NCBI GenBank assembly: GCA_015492715.1
Contig: WGEO01000014.1
Span: 1-38,591, forward strand
Reading direction: 5' to 3'
Length of the DNA stretch: 38,591 bases
Origin: Phycisphaerales bacterium
GTDB taxonomy: Bacteria > Planctomycetota > Phycisphaerae > Phycisphaerales > UBA1924
The notes below the pieces were generated by a model. That model worked only from the letters and a program-made list of their open reading frames with translations. It searched no databases and was not told the DNA's origin. This document shows positions 7,189 to 14,995 of the stretch, in pieces. The first letter of the stretch is position 1. Each line of letters starts with the position of its first letter. The translations under genes were made by a program, and so were the position numbers.

Positions 7189-8433
7189 GTGAGCCGACGC
7201 ATGATCCAGCATGTCACGGGCCCCTTCGGGGCCCTTTTTCTGTCCTCGCTGATGCTCGCGGGCTGTGCCGGGCACGGCAAGCACACGAGCCAGGGGCTGA
7301 GCCTTGCGCAGATGCGCTCTGCGCAGATCAAGAGCAGCACCGAGTGGACCATGGCCCATCAGGCGTTCCTGGCGGGCAACCTCGACAAGGCGCTGCGCAA
7401 GATCGACGAGGCGATCTCGCTGAATCCGATGGTCGCCAAGAGCCATCTGCTCAAGGGTCGGATTCTGATCGAGAAGGGGCGTCTGGGCGATGCGCTGGAG
7501 AGTCTGGACCTCGCGATCGAGTTCAAGCCGGAAGATCCCGAGGCGTACTACTACAAGGGCACCGTCTACGAGCGTCTGGAGCGTAGCGAGGAGGCATTGA
7601 AGGCCTATCAGACCGCCGGGAGCCTCGATCCGGAGAAGGCCCAGTATGCGATCGCCGCCAGCGAGGTGCTGGTCGACATGGGGCGGATCGACGAGGCCCT
7701 GGCGGTGCTCGAGACCTTCGCCAGCGCGAATCAGGACAATCCCGCGATCGTGCAGACGATGGGCACGATCGCGATGCTGCAGGAGCGCTACGACGATGCG
7801 GCGCGTCTGTTCAACGAGGCCCGCCTCCTGAGCCCCGAGGACTCGGGGATCCTCGAGGACCTCGCCGACGCGTTGATGGCCGACGGGCGATTCGCGGAGG
7901 CGGAGTTCTACCTGAACACGGTGCTGGCGGATCCGGCGCACGCGGATCGTCGTGATCTGAAGCAGATGCGGGCCCGCTGTCTGATCGAGCTGGATCGTCC
8001 GGTCGAGGCGCGGGCGCTGCTGCTGGAGTTGACCCGGGGCGAGGAAGGCTCGCGCGATGCCGGCGCGTGGATCGAGTTGGGGCGTGTCGCCTGGCAGCTG
8101 CGCGACCTGACGAATCTGCAACTGAGCGCCGATCGCGCGACGCGTCTGGCGCCCGAGTCCAGCGAGGCCTGGCTGCTCATGGCACTTGCCCGGCGTGAGG
8201 CGGGCCAGGAGGTCGCCGCGCTGGACGCAACGGATCGGGCGCTCGCGCTCGACAACCGTAATCAGACGGTGCTGATGCTGCGCGGGCTGATCCAGCAGGA
8301 ACTCGGGCGCCACGACGACGCCCTGGTGACGCTCCAGCAGGCGTACATCCTCGACCCGAGCAACGAGAGCGTGCGCACCCTGATCGACACGGTTCGACGG
8401 GCAAAGGCGCTGGCCATCGTCGAGGACGAGTAG
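7189..8433 (+). CDS. TPR-repeat lipoprotein
   Basis: A 414-residue lipoprotein. GTG 7189 is chosen because AAAGGAG lies at 7175-7181, seven bases upstream; ATG 7201 is the alternative. The N-terminus has a lipoprotein signal ending in LMLAGC, with the lipidated Cys at about residue 26. The rest is a chain of TPR units with the usual pattern, for example AFLAGNLDKALRKIDEAISL, GDALESLDLAIEFKPEDPEA and EEALKAYQTAGSLDPEKA. It follows the secretin gene by 58 bases. A TPR lipoprotein next to a secretin is typical of a pilotin or assembly factor (compare PilF/PilW for PilQ), so a role in secretin targeting or oligomerisation is a reasonable inference. Its signal-peptide codons contain a terminator-like hairpin (7218-7239), which suggests its expression may be attenuated relative to the secretin. 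Confidence 0.88.
   Translation: MSRRMIQHVTGPFGALFLSSLMLAGCAGHGKHTSQGLSLAQMRSAQIKSSTEWTMAHQAFLAGNLDKALRKIDEAISLNPMVAKSHLLKGRILIEKGRLGDALESLDLAIEFKPEDPEAYYYKGTVYERLERSEEALKAYQTAGSLDPEKAQYAIAASEVLVDMGRIDEALAVLETFASANQDNPAIVQTMGTIAMLQERYDDAARLFNEARLLSPEDSGILEDLADALMADGRFAEAEFYLNTVLADPAHADRRDLKQMRARCLIELDRPVEARALLLELTRGEEGSRDAGAWIELGRVAWQLRDLTNLQLSADRATRLAPESSEAWLLMALARREAGQEVAALDATDRALALDNRNQTVLMLRGLIQQELGRHDDALVTLQQAYILDPSNESVRTLIDTVRRAKALAIVEDE
7218..7239 (+). terminator. Terminator-like hairpin with T-tract inside the lipoprotein signal-peptide codons
   Basis: A perfect 7-bp GC stem, GGGCCCC/GGGGCCC (7218-7224/7228-7234), with a TTC loop is followed directly by five Ts (7235-7239). It has every sequence feature of an intrinsic terminator. 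It lies about 30 bases inside the TPR lipoprotein gene and 88 bases after the secretin stop codon. It encodes the segment GPFGALF of the signal peptide. It could terminate the secretin message or act as an attenuator. Confidence 0.7.
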
Positions 8434-8457
8434 CACGAGAGTCAGACCCACACCCAG

Positions 8458-8488
8458 CAGCGCCGGGGGCTTCGGCCTTCCGGCGCTG
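8458..8488. terminator. Strong hairpin between convergent genes
   Basis: The stem CAGCGCCGG/CCGGCGCTG (8458-8466/8480-8488) continues through GGGC/GCCT (one G-T pair, one bulged T) to a TTCG loop. It sits between the stop codons of the TPR lipoprotein (+) and recJ (-). No T-run is present on either strand, so if it terminates, it probably does so weakly or with Rho; it may instead protect message 3' ends. Confidence 0.5.
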
Positions 8489-8525
8489 CCGTCGTGCGCC
8501 GAGGGCGATACGGCAGCCGGACCTG

Positions 8526-10283
8526 TCAGGTACGGCGCAGATCGACGAGCTCGGGCTCGGGACGCGCACCCCGGAAAGTGGAGATCGCCGGGGTGACGAT
8601 GAGGTCGAGGCGATCGCCCCTGTGGAGGTCGGGCAGGCGCTGCATCCATCGCCAGGCGACGATGCGCACTTCGTTCGTTCCCGATGCGATAGAAAGCGAG
8701 GCGTGCTCGCCGTTACGGCCGAACGAGCGGGGATCGCGTGCCAGGCGAGCGTCGCGAATGCGCAGATGGGGGCGTGGGTTGGCGCTGCCAAAGGGTGCCA
8801 TGCGCCGGAGGTCCTCGAAGGCGCCGAGTGTCAGTTCCTCAGCGCGGGCGTTCGTGTCGTAGACGATGGTCGGGATGGGCTCGCGGTGTGCCAACGCCGC
8901 AGCGCAGATCCCGCCGAACCGCTCGCGCAGCTCGTCGAGGCGGTCGCGCCGGAGGCTGAGCCCGGCGGCGTGGTCGTGTCCGCCGAAGGCCTCGAGCAGG
9001 TCCGCACACTGCAGGAGGGCGTCGTGCAGGTCGAAGCCCGGGACGCTTCTGCCGCTGCCTCGCAGGAGGTCGCCGTCTTCGCAGAGAAGGATCGAGGGTC
9101 GGCAGAGGGTCTCGGCGAGGCGCGAGCAGACGATGCCGACGACGCCCGGATGCCAGTCGCCCGCGAGCAGGACGGATCGCGAGTCCGGCGCATCCATCTC
9201 CAGTTCCTTTGCGCGTGCGAGCGCTTCATCGAGGATCCGGCGCTCCAGGCGTCGGCGTTCGTCGTTGAGGCGGGACAGGTCGCGGGCGATCTGCTCGGCA
9301 CGCTCGCCCGTGGCCGTGGTCAGCAGTTCGAGCGTCTGGCCCGCATGCCCGAGCCTGCCGCACGCGTTCATGCGGGGCGCCAGGCGAAAGCCCACATCCT
9401 CTTCGCTGACGGATTCACCATCCAGACGCGAGGCGACGACCAGGGCACGCAGTCCCTCGATGGGCGATGACCGGATTCGCGTCAGCCCGAAGCGGACGAT
9501 GGCGCGGTTCTCGTCCATGAGCGGCACGACATCTGCGATGGTGCCCAGGGCGCACAGGCCCAGCAGGTCGACCAGCAGGCGCCGCAGGTCCGGGTGGATG
9601 CGGGCCGACCCGCAATGGAGCGTGCACAGGCGCCATGCCAGTTTGTAGGCGACCCCGGCCCCGCAGAGTCCGCCGAAGGGGTATCGCGACCCCGGACGAC
9701 GCGGATGGACGACGCATAACGCCTCGGGCAGGTCGTCGTTGCTGGCCGGCGGGTTATGGTGATCGGTGATGATGAGATCGACGCCCAGCGTGCGCGCAAG
9801 GCGTGCCTCTTCGATCGCCGTGATCCCGCAGTCGACGCTGACGATGAGGTTCGTTCCCTGCTCGGCGAGGGTGCGGATCGCATCGGCGTTCAGGCCGTAG
9901 CCCTCGTCGAGGCGATGGGGGAGGTAGGAGCGGACCTCGGCAGCCGGCTCGATGGCCCGCAGGGTGTGGTAGAGGATGGCGCAGGCGGTCGTGCCGTCGA
10001 CATCGTAATCGCCATAGATGACGAGCCGCTCGCCACGACGCAGGCCGTCGAGGATGCGATGGGCGGCCTCGTCGAGGTCGGGGATCAGCGATGGATCGTG
10101 CAGATCGGTCAGGCTGGGCGACAAGAACCCGTCCGCCTTGTCGAGTCCGCGTGCATGAAGCACGCGTTCCAGGAGCGAGCCATCGGCCCTGATCTCGCCC
10201 CGGGGCTCCCACAGCCCCCGCTCGCCCCTGTCGCTGGCGTTCGGGTTCGTCCTGCCCTCTCGCGTCCGTGCGGCTACGCTCAT
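8526..10283 (-). CDS. recJ: Single-stranded-DNA-specific exonuclease RecJ
   Basis: A 585-residue DHH-family 5'-3' single-strand exonuclease acting in recombination, mismatch and base-excision repair. The metal-binding motif YGDYDVDGTT is at ~90-99 (Asp92, 94, 96) and the DHH motif at ~174-176. Further RecJ markers are SVDCGITA, PRMNACGRLGHA, GVVGIVCSRL, GSGRSVPGFD and GGHDHAAGL, followed by the C-terminal OB-type domain (PHLRIRDARL...IVAWRWM). The length is normal. ATG 10283 is preferred; an in-frame ATG at 10316 would overlap the divergent adenosyltransferase start. Only about 31 bases separate the two divergent starts, so the promoters must be very compact or overlap the coding ends. It is convergent with the TPR lipoprotein gene. 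Confidence 0.95.
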   Translation of the reverse strand: MSVAARTREGRTNPNASDRGERGLWEPRGEIRADGSLLERVLHARGLDKADGFLSPSLTDLHDPSLIPDLDEAAHRILDGLRRGERLVIYGDYDVDGTTACAILYHTLRAIEPAAEVRSYLPHRLDEGYGLNADAIRTLAEQGTNLIVSVDCGITAIEEARLARTLGVDLIITDHHNPPASNDDLPEALCVVHPRRPGSRYPFGGLCGAGVAYKLAWRLCTLHCGSARIHPDLRRLLVDLLGLCALGTIADVVPLMDENRAIVRFGLTRIRSSPIEGLRALVVASRLDGESVSEEDVGFRLAPRMNACGRLGHAGQTLELLTTATGERAEQIARDLSRLNDERRRLERRILDEALARAKELEMDAPDSRSVLLAGDWHPGVVGIVCSRLAETLCRPSILLCEDGDLLRGSGRSVPGFDLHDALLQCADLLEAFGGHDHAAGLSLRRDRLDELRERFGGICAAALAHREPIPTIVYDTNARAEELTLGAFEDLRRMAPFGSANPRPHLRIRDARLARDPRSFGRNGEHASLSIASGTNEVRIVAWRWMQRLPDLHRGDRLDLIVTPAISTFRGARPEPELVDLRRT

Positions 10284-10314
10284 GGCGGGCAGCGTAGCAC
10301 ATGCGGGAGCGGTC

Positions 10315-10902
10315 ATGGTCCGGCTGACGAAGATCTATACCAGAAGCGGCGACGACGGCACGACGGGCCTCGTCGGAGGGGCGCGCGTGCCCAAGGACGA
10401 CCTGCGCGTCGAGGCCTACGGCACCGTCGACGAGGCGAACGCGTGCATTGGCTGGGCCATCAGTCAGGCGAGGCAGATCGTGGGAACAGGAGTCCGCGAG
10501 CGAGCGATCGCCCGTGAACTGTCGCTTGTCCAACACGAACTGTTCGATCTCGGGGCGGACTTGGCGACGCCGGAGGACGGAGGCGACGGCGCCCTGCGGA
10601 TCATGGCAAGCCAGGTCGAGCGTCTGGAAGGCGTCATCGACCGCTGGAACGAGGGGCTGGGCGACCTGAAGAGTTTCGTGCTTCCGGGGGGATCTGCACT
10701 TTCTGCGAGCCTGCATGTCGCGCGTGCCGTCGTGCGTCGAGCAGAGCGCATATGCGTGTCGCTGGCAGAACGCGAGCGGGTCAATCCGGAGGCAATCCGA
10801 TACCTGAACCGGCTGAGCGACCTGATGTTCGTCTTCGCCCGGGCAGCGAGCGACGGACGCGAGGTGCTCTGGGAGCCCGGCTCGACGCGCAGCGATCGCT
10901 GA
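10315..10902 (+). CDS. PduO-type ATP:cob(I)alamin adenosyltransferase
   Basis: A 195-residue enzyme that transfers the adenosyl group of ATP to cob(I)alamin to make coenzyme B12. It is recognised by the N-terminal ATP-binding motif (T)RSGDDGTTGL, then YGTVDEANA, FDLGADLATP, FVLPGGSALSASLHVARAVVRRAER and YLNRLSDLMFVFAR, all hallmarks of the PduO/MMAB family. The start at 10315 is set by GGGAG at 10305-10309. It is divergent from recJ and 22 bases upstream of the phosphatase gene, with which it may be cotranscribed. No B12-dependent enzyme is visible in the window to identify the user of the cofactor. Confidence 0.95.
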   Translation: MVRLTKIYTRSGDDGTTGLVGGARVPKDDLRVEAYGTVDEANACIGWAISQARQIVGTGVRERAIARELSLVQHELFDLGADLATPEDGGDGALRIMASQVERLEGVIDRWNEGLGDLKSFVLPGGSALSASLHVARAVVRRAERICVSLAERERVNPEAIRYLNRLSDLMFVFARAASDGREVLWEPGSTRSDR

Positions 10903-10924
10903 GCGGTACACTGGCGAACGCGGC

Positions 10925-12319
10925 ATGGGCGACCGGACAACGACCATCTTCACGGCGGACTTTCGGCGGGCGTTCGCCGAGGAGACCAAGGGCCTGCTTC
11001 GCAAGCGCTTTCTGTGGTTCACGGGCCTCGTCGGTGCCTTCGAACTGATCAATGCCGGGGTCGGGATCGTGCTCTCGCTCTGGGGCAGTGGCACCGACCA
11101 TCCCCACGCGGGCGATCATCTGACCGGGCACCTGCTTCATCTGTTCGTCGGACCCGTCTTCCTCGCGGCGTTCGTGCTCGATCTGCGTCGCCGGCTCTCC
11201 GATGCCATGATCCTCGGGGCGACCACGGCCCTCGTGGTGCTCCAGGGCGGGATGAACATCCTGATCGTCTACCTGTTCGAGGTGGGGGATGCTGCGGCGC
11301 TGCCGACCTGGGGTCGCGCGCTGATCGGCGTGCTGTTCACTCACATCCTCGCCTGCGCGTTTCTTCCGTGGACGGTCCGCCAGTGTCTTCGCCCGATCGT
11401 CTGGCTCGTTGCGATCAACGCCATGTTCCTGCTGGGGGTCAGTGATCTGGACCCGCAGCGCCGTGTCCTCGTGCTGTTGCTGAGTCCATTGGTCGGGCTG
11501 CCCGGGGCAGTGATCTGCGCGGTGCGGCAACTCCGGCGGGCCGAGCGGTCCAAGTTCCGTTTTCTCCAGTCGCGGTACGGCGAGGTCCGCAGGGAACTCA
11601 TGGATGCCCGCAAGGTACACGAGGACCTCTTTCCGGAGGCGATCGAGACCGGCCCGATCCGCCTGCGATATCGCTATGAGCCGATGCGTCAGATCGGGGG
11701 AGATTTCCTCTTTGCCCGCAGGGGCGACGAGGGCAGTGTGCTGGTGGTGCTGGCCGATGTGACCGGGCACGGGATTCCCGCCGCTCTGACGGTCAATCGC
11801 CTCTATGGCGAGCTCGAGCGCCTGACCGCCGAGCGCCCGTGGATCTCCCCGGGTGAGCTGCTGGAGGGCCTCAATCGGTATGCCCACCTGACCCTGGCGC
11901 CGCATTCGATCTATCTCACGGCGTTCTGTGCGCGGATCGATCCCGATGGCGGGCGGATGACCTATGCCAGCGCGGGGCATCCACCGGCGTTCTTGCGGAC
12001 CGTCGACGGACGCGTCGAGGAACTCGCGTCGACGACGATCGTGCTGGGGGCGGTGCCGGCAGGCAGCTTCCAGGCGGGTCAGGAGGAGCGGGCCTTTGCC
12101 CTGGGCGATTCGCTGGTGCTGTATACGGATGGGGCGATCGAGTGCCACGGGAGTGATGGGCAGATGTTCGGCATCGACCGCGTGCGGGCGATCCTGGCAT
12201 CTGGCGATGTGCGCCCGGGCGAGTGGACACGGATCATGATGGAGCGGGTCGAGTCCTTCCGCGACGGTCCCGCACGCGACGACACCCTCCTCGTCGAGGT
12301 CTACCGTCCGTTGCACTGA
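10925..12319 (+). CDS. Membrane-bound SpoIIE/RsbU-type PP2C protein phosphatase
   Basis: A 464-residue protein. The N-terminal ~200 residues contain about five to six hydrophobic helices (for example FLWFTGLVGAFELINAGVGI, LLHLFVGPVFLAAFVL and VLVLLLSPLVGLPGAVI). A linker helix (SRYGEVRRELMDARKVHEDLFP) leads to a catalytic domain with the RsbU/SpoIIE pattern: QIGGDFLFA (metal-binding Asp), LADVTGHGIPAAL, YASAGHPPAFL, LVLYTDGAIE and the final ARDDTLLVEV. Such PPM phosphatases dephosphorylate anti-sigma-factor antagonists or similar partners in response to a sensor domain; here the sensor would be the membrane region. No STAS or anti-sigma kinase gene lies next to it. The start at 10925 has no obvious ribosome-binding site. 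Confidence 0.92.
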   Translation: MGDRTTTIFTADFRRAFAEETKGLLRKRFLWFTGLVGAFELINAGVGIVLSLWGSGTDHPHAGDHLTGHLLHLFVGPVFLAAFVLDLRRRLSDAMILGATTALVVLQGGMNILIVYLFEVGDAAALPTWGRALIGVLFTHILACAFLPWTVRQCLRPIVWLVAINAMFLLGVSDLDPQRRVLVLLLSPLVGLPGAVICAVRQLRRAERSKFRFLQSRYGEVRRELMDARKVHEDLFPEAIETGPIRLRYRYEPMRQIGGDFLFARRGDEGSVLVVLADVTGHGIPAALTVNRLYGELERLTAERPWISPGELLEGLNRYAHLTLAPHSIYLTAFCARIDPDGGRMTYASAGHPPAFLRTVDGRVEELASTTIVLGAVPAGSFQAGQEERAFALGDSLVLYTDGAIECHGSDGQMFGIDRVRAILASGDVRPGEWTRIMMERVESFRDGPARDDTLLVEVYRPLH

Positions 12320-12336
12320 CTGCGGGGAGCCTTGCC

Positions 12337-12642
12337 GTGCCCGATCTGACCATCCGTGATTTTCAGCAACTCATTCGAGAGCGTTATTACGAGACGGATT
12401 CGGCCCGCGGCACGCCGGGCACCTTCATGTGGCTGATCGAGGAGGTGGGGGAGTTGGCGACCAGCCTCCAGGAGTGCGCGCCCGACAAGAATCCCACGCC
12501 CGAACAGATCAAGAACATGGCAGAGGAGTTCGCCGATGTCCTTGCGTGGCTCGCGACGCTGGCGAATATCAACGGCGTAGATCTGAGCGAGGCGATCTCG
12601 AAGTACACGGATCGGGGTCGGGTCGAGGGGGTCAAGGATTGA
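12337..12642 (+). CDS. MazG-like nucleotide pyrophosphohydrolase
   Basis: A 101-residue single-domain protein of the all-alpha NTP-pyrophosphatase (MazG) superfamily. The metal-binding residues are visible in LIEEVGELATSL (EExxE) and EEFADVLAWLATLANINGVDL (ExxD). Members hydrolyse NTPs to NMP and pyrophosphate, cleaning house-keeping or damaged nucleotides. GTG 12337 is chosen because GGGGAG lies at 12324-12329; an earlier in-frame start at 12223 would overlap the phosphatase gene extensively. The gene starts 17 bases after the phosphatase stop and may be in the same transcript. It could also be compared to the RS21-C6/iMazG subgroup; I cannot assign the substrate. Confidence 0.88.
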   Translation: MPDLTIRDFQQLIRERYYETDSARGTPGTFMWLIEEVGELATSLQECAPDKNPTPEQIKNMAEEFADVLAWLATLANINGVDLSEAISKYTDRGRVEGVKD

Positions 12643-12646
12643 GCCC

Positions 12647-12674
12647 TTGCCGGAGCGGTCGCGGGGGCTATCAT
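12647..12674 (+). promoter_or_regulatory. Sigma-70-type promoter of rpsL-rpsG
   Basis: TTGCCG (12647-12652) and TATCAT (12669-12674) are separated by 16 bases. They lie just after the MazG-like stop and 35 bases ahead of the rpsL start, a normal position for a ribosomal-protein promoter. Confidence 0.6.
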
Positions 12675-12708
12675 TCGGGCCCGATACGGGATGCTGTGAA
12701 GGACCCCC

Positions 12709-13080
12709 ATGCCGACGATCAATCAGCTCATTCGACAGCCCAGGAAGACCCCCAAGGCCAAGTCCAAGGTGCGCGATCTGGACGCATGCCCGCAGCGGCG
12801 CGGCGTGTGCCTGCAGGTCAAGACCGTGACGCCCAAGAAGCCCAACTCCGCCCTGCGCAAGGTCGCCCGTGTGCGTCTGAGCAACGGCAAGGAAGTGACG
12901 GCGTACATCGGGGGCGAGGGGCACAACCTTCAGGAGCACTCGATCGTGCTGGTTCGCGGGGGGCGTGTACGAGACCTGCCCGGCGTCCGCTACCACATCG
13001 TGCGTGGGGCTCGCGACTGCCTGGGTGTCGAGGGGCGCAAGCAGGGGCGTTCGAAGTACGGCGTCAAGAAGGGCAAGTAG
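12709..13080 (+). CDS. rpsL: 30S ribosomal protein S12
   Basis: A 123-residue protein at the decoding centre of the small ribosomal subunit. The family signatures are complete: [80 protein letters not shown] and [12 protein letters not shown]. The lysine in TPKKPNS, whose changes give streptomycin resistance in other bacteria, has its wild-type identity. AAGGA lies ahead of the start. It is followed by rpsG after 92 bases that contain a small GCCCC/GGGGC hairpin. Confidence 0.98.
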   Translation: MPTINQLIRQPRKTPKAKSKVRDLDACPQRRGVCLQVKTVTPKKPNSALRKVARVRLSNGKEVTAYIGGEGHNLQEHSIVLVRGGRVRDLPGVRYHIVRGARDCLGVEGRKQGRSKYGVKKGK

Positions 13081-13172
13081 ATCGCCGCCGACGCGGCACA
13101 AGGCAAGTAATCGCCCGAGGCGGGCGGTGAACACGGCCCCGATTCGGGGCGGATGAGCCAGGAGCAGCAAGC

Positions 13173-13658
13173 ATGGCCGGCAGGATCACCAAGAGCGAGG
13201 AACAGCTTCGTCCGGACCCGAAGTTCAATGACCTCGTCCTCAGCAAGTTCATCAACTGTGTGATGCGTGACGGCAAGAAGAGCGTCGCCCAGCGCGTCGT
13301 CTACGAGGCGATCGACATCCTCGACGAGCGTGCCAAGAAGGAACCCGAGGCGCCCGACAGCGGCCTCGAGGTCTTCCACATGGCCGTCGAGAATGTGAAG
13401 CCCTATGTCGAGGTCCGCTCGAAGCGGATCGGCGGGGCCAACTACCAGGTGCCCAAGCAGGTGACGAAGCGTCGTCAGCAGTCGCTCGCCTTCCGCTGGA
13501 TCATCGGTGCCGCCCGCAGCGAGAAGGGACGGCCCATGGCGATCAAGCTGGCCGACGAGCTCTGGGCCGCCGCCAAGCGCGAGGGCAAGGCCATGGCGAC
13601 GCGTGAGCAGACCCACCGCATGGCAGAGGCCAACAAGGCGTTCGCCCACTTCGCCTGA
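13173..13658 (+). CDS. rpsG: 30S ribosomal protein S7
   Basis: A 161-residue protein that nucleates assembly of the 16S rRNA 3' domain. Characteristic segments are KFINCVMRDGKKSVAQRVVYEA, VENVKPYVEVRSKRIGGANYQVP and RRQQSLAFRWIIGAAR. AGGAG precedes the start. It is paired with rpsL as in most bacteria, but fusA and tuf do not follow; a secreted glycoside hydrolase gene comes next. This suggests the classical str operon has been split in this lineage. Confidence 0.98.
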   Translation: MAGRITKSEEQLRPDPKFNDLVLSKFINCVMRDGKKSVAQRVVYEAIDILDERAKKEPEAPDSGLEVFHMAVENVKPYVEVRSKRIGGANYQVPKQVTKRRQQSLAFRWIIGAARSEKGRPMAIKLADELWAAAKREGKAMATREQTHRMAEANKAFAHFA

Positions 13659-13760
13659 TTGCAGCGATCCTCTCGCGTGCTTCCTGCGAACAGTGGGATG
13701 TAACGCTGGCTGCCCATCGCGTGAAGACGCATGGAGCCTCGTGCCTCGGAGGATCCGTTC

Positions 13761-14915
13761 ATGCGTGCCCTGATTCTTGCCGGCGTGCTCGCCCTGTCAG
13801 CGTCGGTGTTCGCCCAGCCCGTGGGGACAGGAGGAGACAGCGTCCGCCGCCTTCCGTCCGATCGCCCCTTCGCCATGGGCTTTACCGCGTTTCCGTACGA
13901 TCTGTCATACGAGGCCGTCGAGGCGACCTACCGGTTCGTCGCGGACAACGGCGACCTGATCGCGTTTCATCACGATGCGGGCGTGCCGTGGCCCGAGGCG
14001 CTGGCGGGCGAGCCCTTCCATCCCAATCTCGTCGCCCAGATCGACGACGAGGTCGCACGCATCGTGCCGGGAAAGACGGTGTATGTCGCCGCGGCCTGCC
14101 AGAGTTCGGCGCGGGCGGGGGACCTGGCGCCCTACTGGGGTGAAGATACGGTCATGGCGTTGCCGCCGGACTGGGAGACCAGGACGCTCGACGATCCGGA
14201 TGTCATCCTCGCGTACACCAACTGGTGCCGATATCTGCTCGATCGGTTCGAGCCGGATTACTTCGCCTTTGCCATCGAGGCCAACGGCGGTTTCACGGGC
14301 ATCGGGGACCCCGCCCTCGGGCAGTTCCTGACGCTCGCGCAGGAGGTCTATCCGACGCTGAAGCGGGAGTATCCCGGCACGCCCATCCTGCTCAGCGTGC
14401 AGACGGGGTCTACCGAGTCCCATCGAGCGCCCTTCCTCGAGCTCACCCGCCGGATTCTTCAGCATTCGGACATGGTCGGAATCAGCACCTATCCGTACTT
14501 CGTGCGTCGGTTCGCCGGCTGGGATGCCTACACAGACCCCGACGAGATTCCCGCGGATCTCCTGACATCGATCACGGACCTCGCCCCGGGCAAGCCCGTT
14601 GCGATCACGGAGACGGGGTATATCGCGGAGGACCTCGATATCGATGCGTACGACATGCACATCCCGGGACGGCGCAGTTGGCAGACGAAGTATGTCTGGC
14701 GTCTGATGGAGGACGCCCACGCGCTGGACGCCGAGTTCGTCGTATGGTTCGTGCCATGGGATTACGACATGCTTCTCGAGACCCTCGAGGATCTCGGCGA
14801 GCCGTTCGATCCGTCGTTCTATATCTGGCGCGACAACGGGCTGCGTGACGGAGACGGCATCGACCGACCGTCGCTGTCGGCATGGCATCGTTGGCTCGCC
14901 CTGCCCCGGCGGTAG
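13761..14915 (+). CDS. Secreted clan GH-A-like glycoside hydrolase (putative)
   Basis: A 384-residue protein. ATG 13761 is chosen because GGAGGA lies at 13748-13753 and because it starts a clean signal peptide, MRALILAGVLALSASVFAQ. The mature part reads like a TIM-barrel glycosidase: MGFTAFPYD at the first strand, DYFAFAIEANGGF at the position of the acid/base Glu, LLSVQTGS, MVGISTYPYF, and PVAITETGYIAED with the probable nucleophile Glu. The last strand is VVWFVPWDYD. In clan GH-A the acid/base is normally preceded by Asn (NE); here it is Ile-Glu-Ala-Asn, so family assignment is uncertain (GH53-like is one possibility). It is exported, probably to degrade polysaccharide. Its stop lies six bases from the pgi-derived repeat at 14921. 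Confidence 0.7.
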   Translation: MRALILAGVLALSASVFAQPVGTGGDSVRRLPSDRPFAMGFTAFPYDLSYEAVEATYRFVADNGDLIAFHHDAGVPWPEALAGEPFHPNLVAQIDDEVARIVPGKTVYVAAACQSSARAGDLAPYWGEDTVMALPPDWETRTLDDPDVILAYTNWCRYLLDRFEPDYFAFAIEANGGFTGIGDPALGQFLTLAQEVYPTLKREYPGTPILLSVQTGSTESHRAPFLELTRRILQHSDMVGISTYPYFVRRFAGWDAYTDPDEIPADLLTSITDLAPGKPVAITETGYIAEDLDIDAYDMHIPGRRSWQTKYVWRLMEDAHALDAEFVVWFVPWDYDMLLETLEDLGEPFDPSFYIWRDNGLRDGDGIDRPSLSAWHRWLALPRR

Positions 14916-14920
14916 GGTCT

Positions 14921-14970
14921 CCTACACCATCCACTCGGTCTCGACGAGTGTCTGGCGCACCTTCTGCAGG
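14921..14970. repeat. pgi: Direct repeat copy 1 (attL-like, detached pgi tail)
   Basis: A 50-base copy of the pgi 3' end, encoding on the - strand LQKVRQTLVETEWMV and the stop codon. It differs from the copy at 17219-17268 at one base (T at 14930 against C at 17228), giving Met in place of Val. It is detached from any pgi coding sequence. Confidence 0.95.
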
Positions 14971-14995
14971 GCAGGAATCTTGAAGAATGGCTCGC

